Assembly: GCA_963692995.1 (NCBI GenBank)
Contig: OY843611.1
Span: 2,914,001-2,978,000, forward strand
DNA: 64,000 bases
Reading direction: 5' to 3'
Origin: Bin87 sp963692995
Lineage (GTDB): Bacteria > Chloroflexota > Dehalococcoidia > Lucifugimonadales > UBA3495
Positions 43,248-52,189 of the stretch are shown here, in pieces. A program made the position numbers and the translations under genes. Numbering within the stretch: the stretch's first letter is position 1; every line of letters begins with the position of its first letter. A model generated the notes under the pieces. It did no database searches. It was not told where the DNA came from and worked only from the letters and a program-made list of their open reading frames with translations.

Positions 43248-44969
43248 CTAGTTTCCCGACACCGCTTCCAGCAGCGGCGGCCAGTCCACCGCCAACGCGC
43301 TCGCCGCCGGACACAACACCAACTCCTCCCGCGCCCGCGTCATCCCCACGTAAAACAGCCGGTACACCGCCGCCTGCCGCTCCGCGCTCCCCAGCCACTC
43401 CTGCATCCCCGCCGCCGACAAGTCCGGGAACAAGTACACCACGTCCGCTTCCGCTCCCTTCACGCTATGGATCGTTCCAATCACCACTTGCGGCTCTTCC
43501 AGGAGCGCCGTCCGCCCCCGCCGCTCCGCGATCCGCAATGGATACTCCAGCCGCTCCTGCCAGCTCTTCAGCAAGTTGGCCCGATACCATTCCAGATCCG
43601 GCCCCAGCCCCGCGTCCACCGCCCACCGGGTCAGCGTCCGCTCCAGTTCCGCTTCCGGCAGCGGCTCCTCCGGGTCCGGCCAACGCTCTTGCAACTGCGC
43701 CAGCCCCTTGCGTCCTTCCGTCAGCGCCGCTTGCGCCGTTACCGTCGGCGTCCACTTCTCCAAATCTCCCAGGGTCCAGCCGGCGCCTTCCACATGGTTC
43801 AGAAAGGCCGCCAACCGCCGCGCCGACGCTATTCCCCGCGCCGAACCCCCTAACGGGTTCCACTTGCCCTGCCGCCGCCGCCAGGGGTTGTGAAAGGGCA
43901 GGCCCCGCTTCCGCAACTCGGCTACGGCCAGGTCAAGCATGTAGCTGCACGTCGCCAGCAGCATCGCCGTCCGTCCGGCGGCCAGCTCCCCTTCGATGTC
44001 GTCAATCACCGCCGGCGGCCGCTCCCACGTCCCTTGCCCTTCCCGCACCCGCCCGGCGGCGGCCCGGGGCCGGTACTCCACCGGCGTCCGCAATGGACTG
44101 CGCTCGATCCACGCCGTCGCCGTCCGATGCACCGCCGCCGGCACCCGCCAGGACTGGCTCAGCGTCCGCTGATCCACCCGAAAGCCGGCGTGGTCCGGGC
44201 CGGCGAAGGCGCCGCCTTCCGCGCCCCGCCAGCCGTACAGGTTCTGATCCGGGTCGCCCACCAGCGCCAGGCGCCCGGCTTGCCGGCCCCACTGCCGCGT
44301 CAGCGCCAGTTCCAGCCGCGACAAGTCCTGGGCCTCGTCCACGAAAATCACGTCGGGACGGCCCGGCGGCGGCGTTCCTTCCGCCAGAGCGCGCTCAATC
44401 AAGCCGGTGAAGTCGCACATATCACGCTCGATTAGCCACTCTTGCCAGCGCCGGACGAACCGCGCCAGCGGCCCTTCCGGCGGAACCGGCTCCATCCGCG
44501 ACCGCAACGCCTGATACCACGACATCAACTCGTCGGGCCGCCGCGACCGGTGCGGCTCCGATCCGTAGCCGGCGGCGGCCGCGTTGTCGCCGTCCAGGTC
44601 CACGCCCCCGCTGAGGGCGTATTCGGGATGCGCCGCGTTCCACAGCCGCAAGTTCTCCGGCGTGTCCGCCAGTTCGGGACGCCGCAGGGCGTGGTAGCAC
44701 TGGGAATGCAGCGTCCCAACTCGCTCCGCCGGTATGGGCAAGTCCCGGCCGGCCGCTTCCGCCGCGGCGGCGCGGGTTAGTGAAATCACCAGAGGCCGCA
44801 AGCCCGCCGCCACCGCGCCGGCGACCTGCCGGGACAGGTAGGTCGTTTTGCCGCAGCCCGGCGGCCCGATTACCCGGTGTTCCACCGGAAGGGCTGCCGC
44901 CGCCGGGCGGGTTCCCGCGGGGGCGTCGCCCTGGCCCGGTCTCTCTCCCGGAACGTGGTTGACGGTCAT
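43248..44969 (-). CDS. UvrD/Rep-family SF1 helicase
   Basis: A 573-residue SF1A helicase. Motif I is GPPGCGKTTYL near residue 40, motif Ia ISLTRAAAAEA, motif II FVDEAQDLS near residue 212, motif III LALVGDPDQNLYGWRGA near residue 240, motif V TIHSVKGAEADVV and motif VI YVGMTRAREEL near residue 545. Such helicases unwind DNA 3' to 5' in repair or plasmid replication. ATG at 44969 is preferred because GAGG lies five bases upstream; GTG at 44975 is an alternative. It is smaller than UvrD, as many plasmid and phage relatives are. Confidence 0.85.
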   Translation of the reverse strand: MTVNHVPGERPGQGDAPAGTRPAAAALPVEHRVIGPPGCGKTTYLSRQVAGAVAAGLRPLVISLTRAAAAEAAGRDLPIPAERVGTLHSQCYHALRRPELADTPENLRLWNAAHPEYALSGGVDLDGDNAAAAGYGSEPHRSRRPDELMSWYQALRSRMEPVPPEGPLARFVRRWQEWLIERDMCDFTGLIERALAEGTPPPGRPDVIFVDEAQDLSRLELALTRQWGRQAGRLALVGDPDQNLYGWRGAEGGAFAGPDHAGFRVDQRTLSQSWRVPAAVHRTATAWIERSPLRTPVEYRPRAAAGRVREGQGTWERPPAVIDDIEGELAAGRTAMLLATCSYMLDLAVAELRKRGLPFHNPWRRRQGKWNPLGGSARGIASARRLAAFLNHVEGAGWTLGDLEKWTPTVTAQAALTEGRKGLAQLQERWPDPEEPLPEAELERTLTRWAVDAGLGPDLEWYRANLLKSWQERLEYPLRIAERRGRTALLEEPQVVIGTIHSVKGAEADVVYLFPDLSAAGMQEWLGSAERQAAVYRLFYVGMTRAREELVLCPAASALAVDWPPLLEAVSGN

Positions 44970-45034
44970 GGACACCTCGCCTCTGCTTCTGCCGGGCCTG
45001 GCTTTGCCTCGCCGGGCCCGGCGGGGCGGCCTCT

Positions 45035-45215
45035 CTATACTTAAGGAAGAAAAATGTTTTTTATTTTTTTTCGTCCTTAAGTCACGATGATTTGGTAAGA
45101 AGGATAAGGATTAGGGGGAGATTAAATAAAAAAAGCGGAATCTTCGAAAACGTTACTTTCGTTATCTTCGTTATCCGCAAACTTGATTTTTCAGATTTTT
45201 CGTAATCCGGCGGCT
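45035..45215. promoter_or_regulatory. AT-rich island with inverted and direct repeats, possible origin
   Basis: The only strongly AT-rich stretch inside the element. acttaagga at 45039-45047 and tccttaagt at 45074-45082 are perfect inverted arms around a T-rich loop; downstream, gcggaatcttcg is followed by ttcgttatc, ttcgttatccgc and ttcgtaatccgg. It lies between the helicase start and a small membrane gene, near the primase. It could be an origin of replication or transfer, or the promoter for the helicase operon. Confidence 0.55.
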
Positions 45216-45540
45216 ACGGCTCATTACCGGAACTGTGGCTGCGGCGCAACCGGCGCTCCGCCCGCCGGGCGAAGTTCGAGACGGGCGCAAAGGCGGCGGG
45301 GCCTGTGATTACGACCAGGGAGGCCGCGGAGAACACGCCGGCCGCGGCCGCGGTGGAGCCGATTAGCGCTGTCATTAGGCCGGTTGCGCCGTCTAGCGGC
45401 AGAGCGCGGATCGCAACCACGGCGCCGGCAGCAACGGCAAACCCCGCCGCGCCGACGGCGGCGATTGTGAAGACGGCGCCGGAGTCCAGGGTCAGCTCGC
45501 CTCCTGCGGTCTCGCCGGTTTCCTTTCTTTTCGCGCTCAT
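45214..45540 (-). CDS. Two-span small membrane protein
   Basis: A 108-residue protein with two hydrophobic Ala-rich segments (FTIAAVGAAGFAVAAGAVVA and LIGSTAAAAGVFSAASLVVI) and a basic C-terminal tail (RRAERRLRRS). AAAGGAAA precedes the ATG. It resembles small entry-exclusion or holin-like proteins only by topology. It lies beside the AT-rich island, upstream of the helicase gene. No family recognised. Confidence 0.6.
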   Translation of the reverse strand: MSAKRKETGETAGGELTLDSGAVFTIAAVGAAGFAVAAGAVVAIRALPLDGATGLMTALIGSTAAAAGVFSAASLVVITGPAAFAPVSNFARRAERRLRRSHSSGNEP

Positions 45541-45608
45541 TCCGGTTTCCTTTTGTCGGCTCAGGGGACCTTGCCCCCGCGCGGGGCCACTGTTGTGGGC
45601 AAAACCCG

Positions 45609-45872
45609 TTAGTCTCTATGTAACACACCCGATATAACGGGCGCGGTTCCGGCGTTCGGGTCGGCAGCGTCGGGATTAGCCTCGGCGACTGTGGCCGAGG
45701 TCGGAGCCGCCGGAGCCGACCCGAATTCCGTCGGCCCCATAGCGACGGTCACGACCCCCCGCCGATTTCCCAGGTCCATAATGTCCATGGTAGCCCTCTG
45801 CACGATGGGCCTTTTGCCGGCATTGGCCGCGACTTCCCGCTGCTTTCCGTTCTTTCTGCTTTGAGCGCTCAT
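45609..45872 (-). CDS. Small basic-to-acidic protein
   Basis: An 87-residue protein, ATG at 45872 after GAGGAGA. The first third is basic (MSAQSRKNGKQREVAANAGK), then MDIMDLGNRRGVVTV, then an Ala/Pro/Asp-rich tail. It lies between the primase gene and the membrane protein. No family recognised. Confidence 0.5.
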   Translation of the reverse strand: MSAQSRKNGKQREVAANAGKRPIVQRATMDIMDLGNRRGVVTVAMGPTEFGSAPAAPTSATVAEANPDAADPNAGTAPVISGVLHRD

Positions 45873-45966
45873 TTTCGCTTTTCTCCTCGCGTCGGGGGCA
45901 AGGCCGCTGGGGAGGGGCCGCCCCTTGTGAATAAAATCTCGCTTCGGTTTCGTCCGCGCTTTTCCC

Positions 45967-47589
45967 CTATATAATCGGCGGCTCTTTTCCCGCTTCCTTC
46001 TCCTCAATCTCGGCGCAGAGCCGGTACGCCGACCGGGTGGTGTTTCCCGCGTGCAGTGTGCGCCGTTCCATTCCTAAGTCCTTCAGCCGGTTCGCCAGCT
46101 GCCGCGACGTCGGCTCTTCAATCAGCCGGTACTTCAGCCACTTGCGTAAATCCGTCAGAAACAGATGCCGGTGGCCGGCTCCGTCCACGTACAGCGATCC
46201 CGTGTCTCCCGCTTCAATTAGGTCGTCCAGCATCCGCCGTTCTCGGATGTAGCCGGCTACCCACTCTCCGGTCTCGTCCCGTTCCGTCCACTCTTCCGGC
46301 TCGACGCTGGCGAAAATCAGCTGCGCCATGCGGTCCCACTCCCGCGCGCTGCGCCGGGGCAGCACCATCCCCGTGGCGTCGGCCAGCCGGGCCCGGAAGG
46401 CCGTCTGGGACAGGATCGCTTCCGCCCGGCCAATGGTCACCACGCCGGCCGCCGTGACCATCCGGTACTCCGGCGGGTCGCCTTCCGTCTTTCGGATGCC
46501 CTGAATGCCCAGGTCAACCAAGGGCGACAGTTCTGCCGTTACGCTTTTTGTCGCGCCGCGCCGCGCCTTTTCCAAAGTTCGCCGGTAGTAATCCGTGCGC
46601 AGTTTCAGGTTTCCCGCGTGCCGTCGCCGGTGGGCGATCAGCAAGTTCACGATTTGCTGGTCGCTCCACTGCCAGGCCGCCGCCAACGCCGCCAGACTCA
46701 GGTCGTAACCGGAGAGGCTCTGATCCGGCAGGTCATCCCTTTGATGCTCCCACGAGGCCCGCGCCGCCGGTTCCTCGGCAAAAAGCCGGCTCAGCAAGTC
46801 GTAGTCCGGCGACGCTTCCGCCGACAGGGCAAACCCGGCCGGCTCCCCCGGCGCCGGGGCCGGCGCCGGCTGCGGCGCCGCTCTCTTCCCAATCGCTGCG
46901 TTCCCGGCTATCGGCCCCGGCGATGCGCCGGCAACTGCCGTCGGGTCAACGGGCAAATATCCGGCCAGCTCCGCCGGCGCATAACGTGGCCCGTCGGTCT
47001 CCAGCGCCGTTACCCGCTGCGGCTCCCAACCCTTCCGGTTTAGCGTGCCGGGCAGCCGCAAGACCCGCGCCAGATCAAAAGTGGAGTCCAGCGCCCAGCC
47101 GCGTTCCCGCCAGGCGGCTTGCAGCATCCGCTGCCAGCGCCGCGCCAGCTCGCCAGCCCGTTCCCGCGCCGCCGGCGTGGTCAGCAGCCACGGCTCCGGG
47201 AACAGCCACCAGCAGTGCCAGCCGTGACCGCTGCTGATGCTGACGGTCGGCGGCGGCGCCGCTTCCCGAAGCCGGCTGGCGACCGCTTCCCGATCCGTGG
47301 GCAGTCCCGGCTTGGCGTGGGCCGGATCGGCCAGGTCCAGGTCAATCCACACGCCGGCCAGGGCGTGAGCCTGCGCCGCCGGCAAACGCCGCCCGGCGTC
47401 CGGGGGCCAGTCCGGCGGCGCCAGCGCGACCCCGGTGTAAATGTCGTAGTCGGCTAATCGTCGGCAAAGCTCGTCCGCCTCCGCCGGATCGGTCAGCCAC
47501 CGGCTCCTTTTATCCGGCAAGGTCCAAATTAGCATTGCGCCGGGGGGCTTTTCGCCCCACAGGGCGGTCAGGAATTCGCCGGGTTCCAT
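45967..47589 (-). CDS. RepB/AEP-type DNA primase
   Basis: A 540-residue primase-polymerase of the archaeo-eukaryotic type. The DxD metal site is VWIDLDLADP at about residues 80-90; the histidine motif is SISSGHGWHCWWLFP; the third motif is FDLARVLRLPGTLNRKG. A PriCT-like helical domain follows (SLAALAAAWQWSDQQIVNLL), and a winged-helix-like C terminus ends the protein. There is no helicase domain; UvrD- and SNF2-type helicases are encoded nearby instead. GAGGAGA precedes the ATG. It probably primes replication of the element, near the AT-rich island. Confidence 0.8.
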   Translation of the reverse strand: MEPGEFLTALWGEKPPGAMLIWTLPDKRSRWLTDPAEADELCRRLADYDIYTGVALAPPDWPPDAGRRLPAAQAHALAGVWIDLDLADPAHAKPGLPTDREAVASRLREAAPPPTVSISSGHGWHCWWLFPEPWLLTTPAARERAGELARRWQRMLQAAWRERGWALDSTFDLARVLRLPGTLNRKGWEPQRVTALETDGPRYAPAELAGYLPVDPTAVAGASPGPIAGNAAIGKRAAPQPAPAPAPGEPAGFALSAEASPDYDLLSRLFAEEPAARASWEHQRDDLPDQSLSGYDLSLAALAAAWQWSDQQIVNLLIAHRRRHAGNLKLRTDYYRRTLEKARRGATKSVTAELSPLVDLGIQGIRKTEGDPPEYRMVTAAGVVTIGRAEAILSQTAFRARLADATGMVLPRRSAREWDRMAQLIFASVEPEEWTERDETGEWVAGYIRERRMLDDLIEAGDTGSLYVDGAGHRHLFLTDLRKWLKYRLIEEPTSRQLANRLKDLGMERRTLHAGNTTRSAYRLCAEIEEKEAGKEPPII

Positions 47590-47647
47590 TGGTCTCGTTC
47601 TCCTCGCCGGCGGGCTGGTCCGCCAACTGGCCGTTTGCTCTGGGGGA

Positions 47648-49066
47648 TCAGCCGTTGGGGACGGCGGCCGCTCTTTGATCCGGGAAGGCGGCGGCCCGCT
47701 GGCCGGCCGCGACGCCGGCCACCCCGGCCAGCACCGTCTCCACTACCTGCTGCCGACGCTCCAGCGCGGCATAAACCCGCGTGTCCACCGTGTCCGCGGC
47801 GACCAGATGCACGTAGCGCACGCTTCCGGTCTGTCCGGGACGATGCAACCGGGCCCGGGACTGCAAGTAATCGCCCAGGGAATACCCCAGACTGTAGTAA
47901 ACCGCCGTCCGCGCCGCCGTCAGGTCCAGGCCCGAACCGCCGGCCTGGATCTGCGTCGCCAGCACACCGCCCTCTTCACGCCAGCGCTTTAGCTCCGCTC
48001 CCGCCTCAGTCCGCCCCGAAATCTCCGCTACCGGCCGGTTCTGCTCCTGCGCCACCAGCCGGATTACGTCCAGGTCGTAGCGAAACCGGCAGAACGCGAC
48101 CAGCGGCGCCGGGCCGTTTTCATCCACCAGGTCGGCCAGCAGCCGTTCTTTGCCCGTGTCAATGCCCACGGTCGCCCCATCTTCCAGCGCGGCGTAGCCG
48201 CTGGTGATCTGCTGCAACCGCAATAACCGCGTCAGTACGTTGGCCGCCGTAATCGTTCCTTCCTGAACCTCGGCGATAAAGTCCTGGGCCAACTGCTCAT
48301 AAACCCGCCGCGCCTTTGCCGACAGCCGGCAATAACGCCGGCTGTCCAGCGTCGGCGGCAAGTCCAGCGCATCTTCCGCGCTGACCTGGTAGGCAATGGC
48401 CGCAAAGCGCCGCTGCAAGTCGTCCAGATTCCGGTAGCCGGTGATCTGCTGGGGAATGGCCGGATTGTCCCGACAAGCGTAATAATCCCGAAATCTGGCC
48501 CAGGACCCGCCGAAGATCCGCGGGTCCAACGCCCGGCACTGGGCGTAAATATCCAGCGGACTGTGGGGCATCGGCGTGCCGGTCAAGGCGATTCGCCAGG
48601 GTATCCGGCGCGCCAGCGCCTGGCTGAACCGGCTGGCCCGGCTGCCCGGACTCTTGATGCGGTGACTCTCGTCCAGCGCCAGCAGCTGCCAGGGCTGGCG
48701 CAGCAGCCAGTTCGCCAGGGGCGGCCGCCAGGCGCTTTCGTAGTTGATCACTACCACGTCGGCCGCCGACCCCTGAGCGATGCGCCGGGCGGCGTTCCCC
48801 AGCTCTCCGGTCAAGGCGGCCAGGGACCGGCCGTCGCCGTACCGCTCCCACTGCTCCGGCCAGACGCCGGCGACCACGGAACGGGGGGCCAGGATCAACG
48901 CCCGGCCCCGGGGCAAGTCCCGGATGGCCGCGATGGCGCAGCGGCTCTTGCCGGTGCCCATTCCCATGGCCAGCATGGCGCCGGGCCGCGCCCGGATGAA
49001 GTCCAGCGCGGCCTGCTGGTGCGGCCATAGCGGGGGAGACGGCTCCGGCCGGGCGACGGCGGCCAT
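47648..49066 (-). CDS. SNF2-family SF2 helicase
   Basis: A 472-residue compact SNF2 helicase common in phages. Motif I is AMGMGTGKS near residue 33, motif Ia LILAPRSVV, motif II LLALDESHRIK (DESH box), motif III ALTGTPMPHSPLD, motif V ATQIQAGGSGLDLTAA and motif VI QSRARLHRPGQ. The start at 49066 overlaps the stop of the upstream gene (TGATG). In phages such helicases remodel replication forks or bound proteins. It is part of the recombination and replication module. Confidence 0.87.
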   Translation of the reverse strand: MAAVARPEPSPPLWPHQQAALDFIRARPGAMLAMGMGTGKSRCAIAAIRDLPRGRALILAPRSVVAGVWPEQWERYGDGRSLAALTGELGNAARRIAQGSAADVVVINYESAWRPPLANWLLRQPWQLLALDESHRIKSPGSRASRFSQALARRIPWRIALTGTPMPHSPLDIYAQCRALDPRIFGGSWARFRDYYACRDNPAIPQQITGYRNLDDLQRRFAAIAYQVSAEDALDLPPTLDSRRYCRLSAKARRVYEQLAQDFIAEVQEGTITAANVLTRLLRLQQITSGYAALEDGATVGIDTGKERLLADLVDENGPAPLVAFCRFRYDLDVIRLVAQEQNRPVAEISGRTEAGAELKRWREEGGVLATQIQAGGSGLDLTAARTAVYYSLGYSLGDYLQSRARLHRPGQTGSVRYVHLVAADTVDTRVYAALERRQQVVETVLAGVAGVAAGQRAAAFPDQRAAAVPNG

Positions 49067-49884
49067 CAGGCGGTCTCGCCCTCGGCGGCGGCGGTTGCGG
49101 CAACCGGCGCGTTCTCCTCGGCCGGTTCTCCCTCCGGCGCATCGGGGAACTCCGGCAACTCCGGCAATCCCCCCGCCGCGGCGAAACCCGTCCGCAAATA
49201 GGGCCGAATGCGCTCCGTATATTCGCTTACCGACGCCGTTTCCGCCTCGTTCAAGTCCCCGCTGCGCTGGGGCTGCACCCGGCTGTACTTCAGCCCCGTA
49301 GCGTTCTTTTCCTCCACCAGCGTGAACCGCGTTAGCGTCTGCGCCAAATGACGGCCCTCCGTAATCAGCCGCACCACGTACTGCTTCCACGCCCCCACGG
49401 ACGCCGCCGGCACTCGGATGATCAGAGGGATCAGCCGATCCGGGGTCAGCAGATACACCATCCGCGATTCTGCGCAGGCTTTGCCCCGCCCCGACTCGCT
49501 GGTGCCATAGTTGTTCCACGAACAACCGAAACAGTGGCCGCCGGGACTGCCCACGCCGGTCACCCCGTCGGCGCTGGCGCAGTCGGGCGGCCCCCCGCTG
49601 CCCTCGCCGTAGGGCAGCGGCCAGTAGGCCCGCGCCGCGTGGGAGTGGATCACTACCCCCTCCAGCTCCCGCGCCATGATGTCTTCGTCGCTCCCCGGCA
49701 CCTGCCACTGCTTGCCGCCGGCCGACGGCACTTTGATGATGTCCAGCGCCTGGCTGTCCAGCCGGTCGCCGCCCAGGTTGTCCGCCAGCAAGTCAAACAA
49801 CTGCCGGCTATCCCACTGGGCAATTAGAAATCGGTTGCTTTCAGCGGCGACAACCGCGTCGCCGACTTCGGGTTTGGTAGCCAT
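49066..49884 (-). CDS. Phage-type zinc protein of the replication/recombination module
   Basis: A 272-residue protein resembling a phage family that sits beside exonuclease and helicase genes: VVIHSHAARAYWP, PPDCASADGVTGVG, the zinc region CFGCSWNNYGT and GKACAESR, then YLLTPDRLIPLIIRVP, SVGAWKQYVV and the KYSRVQPQ strand. Four cysteines probably bind zinc. Its place between a RecB-like nuclease and helicases supports a single-strand-binding or annealing role, which I infer from context. The C-terminal tail is acidic (EGEPAEENAP), as in many SSB-like proteins. Confidence 0.7.
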   Translation of the reverse strand: MATKPEVGDAVVAAESNRFLIAQWDSRQLFDLLADNLGGDRLDSQALDIIKVPSAGGKQWQVPGSDEDIMARELEGVVIHSHAARAYWPLPYGEGSGGPPDCASADGVTGVGSPGGHCFGCSWNNYGTSESGRGKACAESRMVYLLTPDRLIPLIIRVPAASVGAWKQYVVRLITEGRHLAQTLTRFTLVEEKNATGLKYSRVQPQRSGDLNEAETASVSEYTERIRPYLRTGFAAAGGLPELPEFPDAPEGEPAEENAPVAATAAAEGETA

Positions 49885-49952
49885 ATTGGGTAAAACTCCT
49901 TTTCTTGCTGCTTTGCGTTGCTGTTCTTCCCGGCGACGGATGCCCTCCCTCT

Positions 49953-51050
49953 TTACTCCGTCGCCAAAGCCTTGATGATTAGCCGCTGCGTCTCCGTCCA
50001 GCTCACGACCCGCTCCAGCTGTTCCGGCGCCAGCATCGTCTTCAGCAAGGGCAGAGTCTGGGCCGTTACCGCCGGCCGCCGGTCAACGCGCCGCTGCACC
50101 AGCACGTCCCCGGCGCCCGGATTAATCTGAAACTCCTCTACGCCGGCGTAGTCCATGGCGGCGAACAGGTCCCGCCGCGCCGCCGTCTTCGCCTTTTCCG
50201 CCGCCGCTTTGGACCGGCTTTCGTCCGCGGCCCGCTGGTAACGCTGCACCGCGTCCACCACATCATTCAGGTCGTAAGCCGCCTCCGGCGTCGCGTCGTC
50301 CACGGCCCCTTGGTCCTCCGGGGGACGGCAAAGGTCCCGCCAGGGACAGCGCTGGCACTGCCAGTCCGACGGCTGGAAGTCCGGCTCCGGCGGCTCCCCG
50401 CCGGCCAGCAGCTCCTGGGCGAATTCGTTCAGCCGGGACGCTACCGCGGCCACGGTCCGGTCCAGCAGCGCCGGCGCCAGCAGCTCCGTGTCGTACTCCT
50501 TCGTCTCGGTGTCCAGCACGGCAATCACCGCCGGCGTATCCGGGCTGATTTCCTCCCGGCCGCTTTCCAGCATGCCCGCGCGGTAAACCGCCGTCTGGGC
50601 CAGGGCGGCGGGATGGGCGAAGGCCACCCCCATGGCCCGCCAGAATTTGTACTGGCCGTGGGACCGGGCCTTCGCCTCAATCAGCGCGTAGTCGCCGCCG
50701 GTCAGCTCGGCATGGGCTCCCCGACCGTCGGGTATCCCCGTAATGGTCAGCCGCGACCCCAGCCGCAACCGGATCGACGGCCGACGCGGCGCCGGCCGAT
50801 ACTCGTAGTTCGATGTCTTCCACCCGTCCCGGCGCATCGCCTGGAATAGGATACTTTCCAACGCCCGGCCGGCGTCCATTCGGGTCAGCGCCAGCGCGTC
50901 CGGCGGATTAGTCGGCGCGACCTGCCGGGCCGCGTAGTGCAGCGCCCGGCGGCAATCGCCCACCGCGGAGGCTCGGATGGCGACGTTGCCCTGGTCCGTA
51001 ACGGCGGCGGCGGGACGGCGGCGGTTCAGCAAAGTTTCGCTTGAGGTCAT
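49953..51050 (-). CDS. RecB/Cas4-like nuclease with Fe-S cluster motif
   Basis: A 365-residue PD-(D/E)xK nuclease with an iron-sulfur box. Cys33 (GDCRRALHYAA) and the late CQRCPWRDLC (residues 232-241) supply four cluster ligands, as in AddB and Cas4. The active site is GIPDGRG (D) and ALIEAKAR (ExK), followed by the AQTAVYRAGML helix with the motif III glutamine and tyrosine. A C-terminal 110-residue extension is helical. In phages this type of exonuclease resects DNA for recombination, here presumably with the adjacent zinc protein. Confidence 0.8.
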   Translation of the reverse strand: MTSSETLLNRRRPAAAVTDQGNVAIRASAVGDCRRALHYAARQVAPTNPPDALALTRMDAGRALESILFQAMRRDGWKTSNYEYRPAPRRPSIRLRLGSRLTITGIPDGRGAHAELTGGDYALIEAKARSHGQYKFWRAMGVAFAHPAALAQTAVYRAGMLESGREEISPDTPAVIAVLDTETKEYDTELLAPALLDRTVAAVASRLNEFAQELLAGGEPPEPDFQPSDWQCQRCPWRDLCRPPEDQGAVDDATPEAAYDLNDVVDAVQRYQRAADESRSKAAAEKAKTAARRDLFAAMDYAGVEEFQINPGAGDVLVQRRVDRRPAVTAQTLPLLKTMLAPEQLERVVSWTETQRLIIKALATE

Positions 51051-51115
51051 AACGGTACGCTTGCTCCTTGCCGCCAGGCCGGCCTTTACTAGCCAGCCCC
51101 GCGACAGTTGGGTTT

Positions 51116-51358
51116 TTATTCACCGGATTCCGCCGGTCCTTCCAGCCATTCCACATAGGGGATGGTTATGGCAATGCCCGGAAAAGTGACTTCCGCAATC
51201 TTCAAGAACTCCTGCCACTGCTCCAGCGGCGAGTGGAGTTTCTCCGGGTAACACGCCTCAACGGCCTTCAAAATCGCAATGGCGTGGCTCAAACTGGGCG
51301 GCGGCGGCGGTCCCGTGTCGGGCATGCCCGGCATTTCCAACTGGCTCAGCATAGTCAT
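51116..51358 (-). CDS. Small protein between nuclease and excisionase genes
   Basis: An 80-residue protein with a Met/Pro-rich start and a helical, Trp-containing middle (HAIAILKAVEACYPEKLH, LEQWQEFLKIAEV). AGGAGG lies close to a run of three ATG codons; the third (51358) has the best spacing. It is coupled to the excisionase-like gene. No family recognised. Confidence 0.5.
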   Translation of the reverse strand: MTMLSQLEMPGMPDTGPPPPPSLSHAIAILKAVEACYPEKLHSPLEQWQEFLKIAEVTFPGIAITIPYVEWLEGPAESGE

Positions 51359-51360
51359 CA

Positions 51361-51738
51361 TCATTCCTCCTGGGATTTTTCAGGGTCGGACGGCGGCGGC
51401 CCTTGCAGCCACTGGGCCAGGGCCGCGTGGGGTATCAGCAGCCGCTTGCCTAGCCGACGGTGCGGAATAGCGTCCTGATGCAGCCGCTCTTTGAGCAGGG
51501 ACACGCCGACGCCCAATACTTGCGCCGCCTCCCGCGGGCTGTAAGCCAGCCGGGGCAGCCGGTCGCCGGCGTAGGCCGCCCGGGCCCACCGTTCCAGATC
51601 GGCGGCGTCGGCGTCGGTCCAGGGCCGCCAGCCCATGGGCGAATCGGGATCCCGGACCAGCAGGCCGCCGTAGCGATCTTGCAGAAACCGCGCCAGATCA
51701 GGGTCGGCGGCCGCCGCCGGGTCGGGATTAGCGGACAT
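51361..51738 (-). CDS. xis-like: Excisionase-like DNA-binding protein
   Basis: A 125-residue protein starting at ATG 51738. The C-terminal 50 residues are a MerR/excisionase-type winged helix: LAYSPREAAQVLGVGVSLLK, HQDAIPHRRLGKRLLIPHAA, ending in ALAQWLQG. The N-terminal half is acidic and Trp-rich and may tune DNA contact. It lies three genes from the integrase and divergent from the repressor, where Xis is expected. It probably bends the attachment sites or represses the leftward operon. Confidence 0.75.
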   Translation of the reverse strand: MSANPDPAAAADPDLARFLQDRYGGLLVRDPDSPMGWRPWTDADAADLERWARAAYAGDRLPRLAYSPREAAQVLGVGVSLLKERLHQDAIPHRRLGKRLLIPHAALAQWLQGPPPSDPEKSQEE

Positions 51739-51958
51739 CAGCGCAATGGCTCCCGTTGCGGCGGTAGGGCTGCGGGTCAATGCGCAGCTGGGCGCGCCAG
51801 GCGTAAAGGGTCGTCGGCGACACCCCCAGTTCAGCCGCGCTCAGCGTGTTGCAATTGCGCTGGCCGCGATTGCGGTTCAGGGTTTCGACCACGATTTCCT
51901 CAATGGGCCGCTGCCGCTGGCTTTCCAGCAGCCGCTGCCGGTCGGTTTTTGGCGTCAT
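51728..51958 (-). CDS. Small helix-turn-helix protein
   Basis: A 76-residue protein from ATG 51958 (GGAGG upstream). A charged N-terminal helix (RQRPIEEIVVETLNRNRG) leads to a helix-turn-helix with turn SAAELGVSPTTLYAWRAQL, Hin-like. It overlaps the excisionase-like gene by 11 bases and is the first gene of the long minus-strand operon, directly opposite the repressor. It is a likely early regulator of the element. Confidence 0.7.
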   Translation of the reverse strand: MTPKTDRQRLLESQRQRPIEEIVVETLNRNRGQRNCNTLSAAELGVSPTTLYAWRAQLRIDPQPYRRNGSHCADVR

Positions 51959-51981
51959 CGCAGAGTCCTCCGACAATAAAC

Positions 51982-52186
51982 TGAACTGATCAAGTTCCTT
52001 GACAACTCGCCGTGTCGGTCAGATAACCCGGCCCAGGGCCGCACGCCCCTGGCGCAGCGCGTATTCCGTAAGCGCGCTATATGTATCGTAGTTTATAAAC
52101 TATAAGTTACTAGTTACCGGCGCTGTCAAGGGTCTGGTATTATTTCAGATACTTGTCAATTTGCCGGAATGTTTTTTGAGGAGCGC
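51982..52186. promoter_or_regulatory. Divergent promoter and operator region of the repressor switch
   Basis: Between the divergent regulators: ttgaca at 51999-52004 and gataac at 52022-52027 with a 17-base spacer read as a plus-strand promoter; gaactgatcaagttc at 51982-51996 is an imperfect dyad; tagtttataaacta at 52089-52102 is a perfect 14-bp palindrome. The base composition is AT-rich compared with flanks. The palindromes are candidate sites for the S24 repressor and the small HTH protein. Confidence 0.55.
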
Positions 52187-52189
52187 AGC

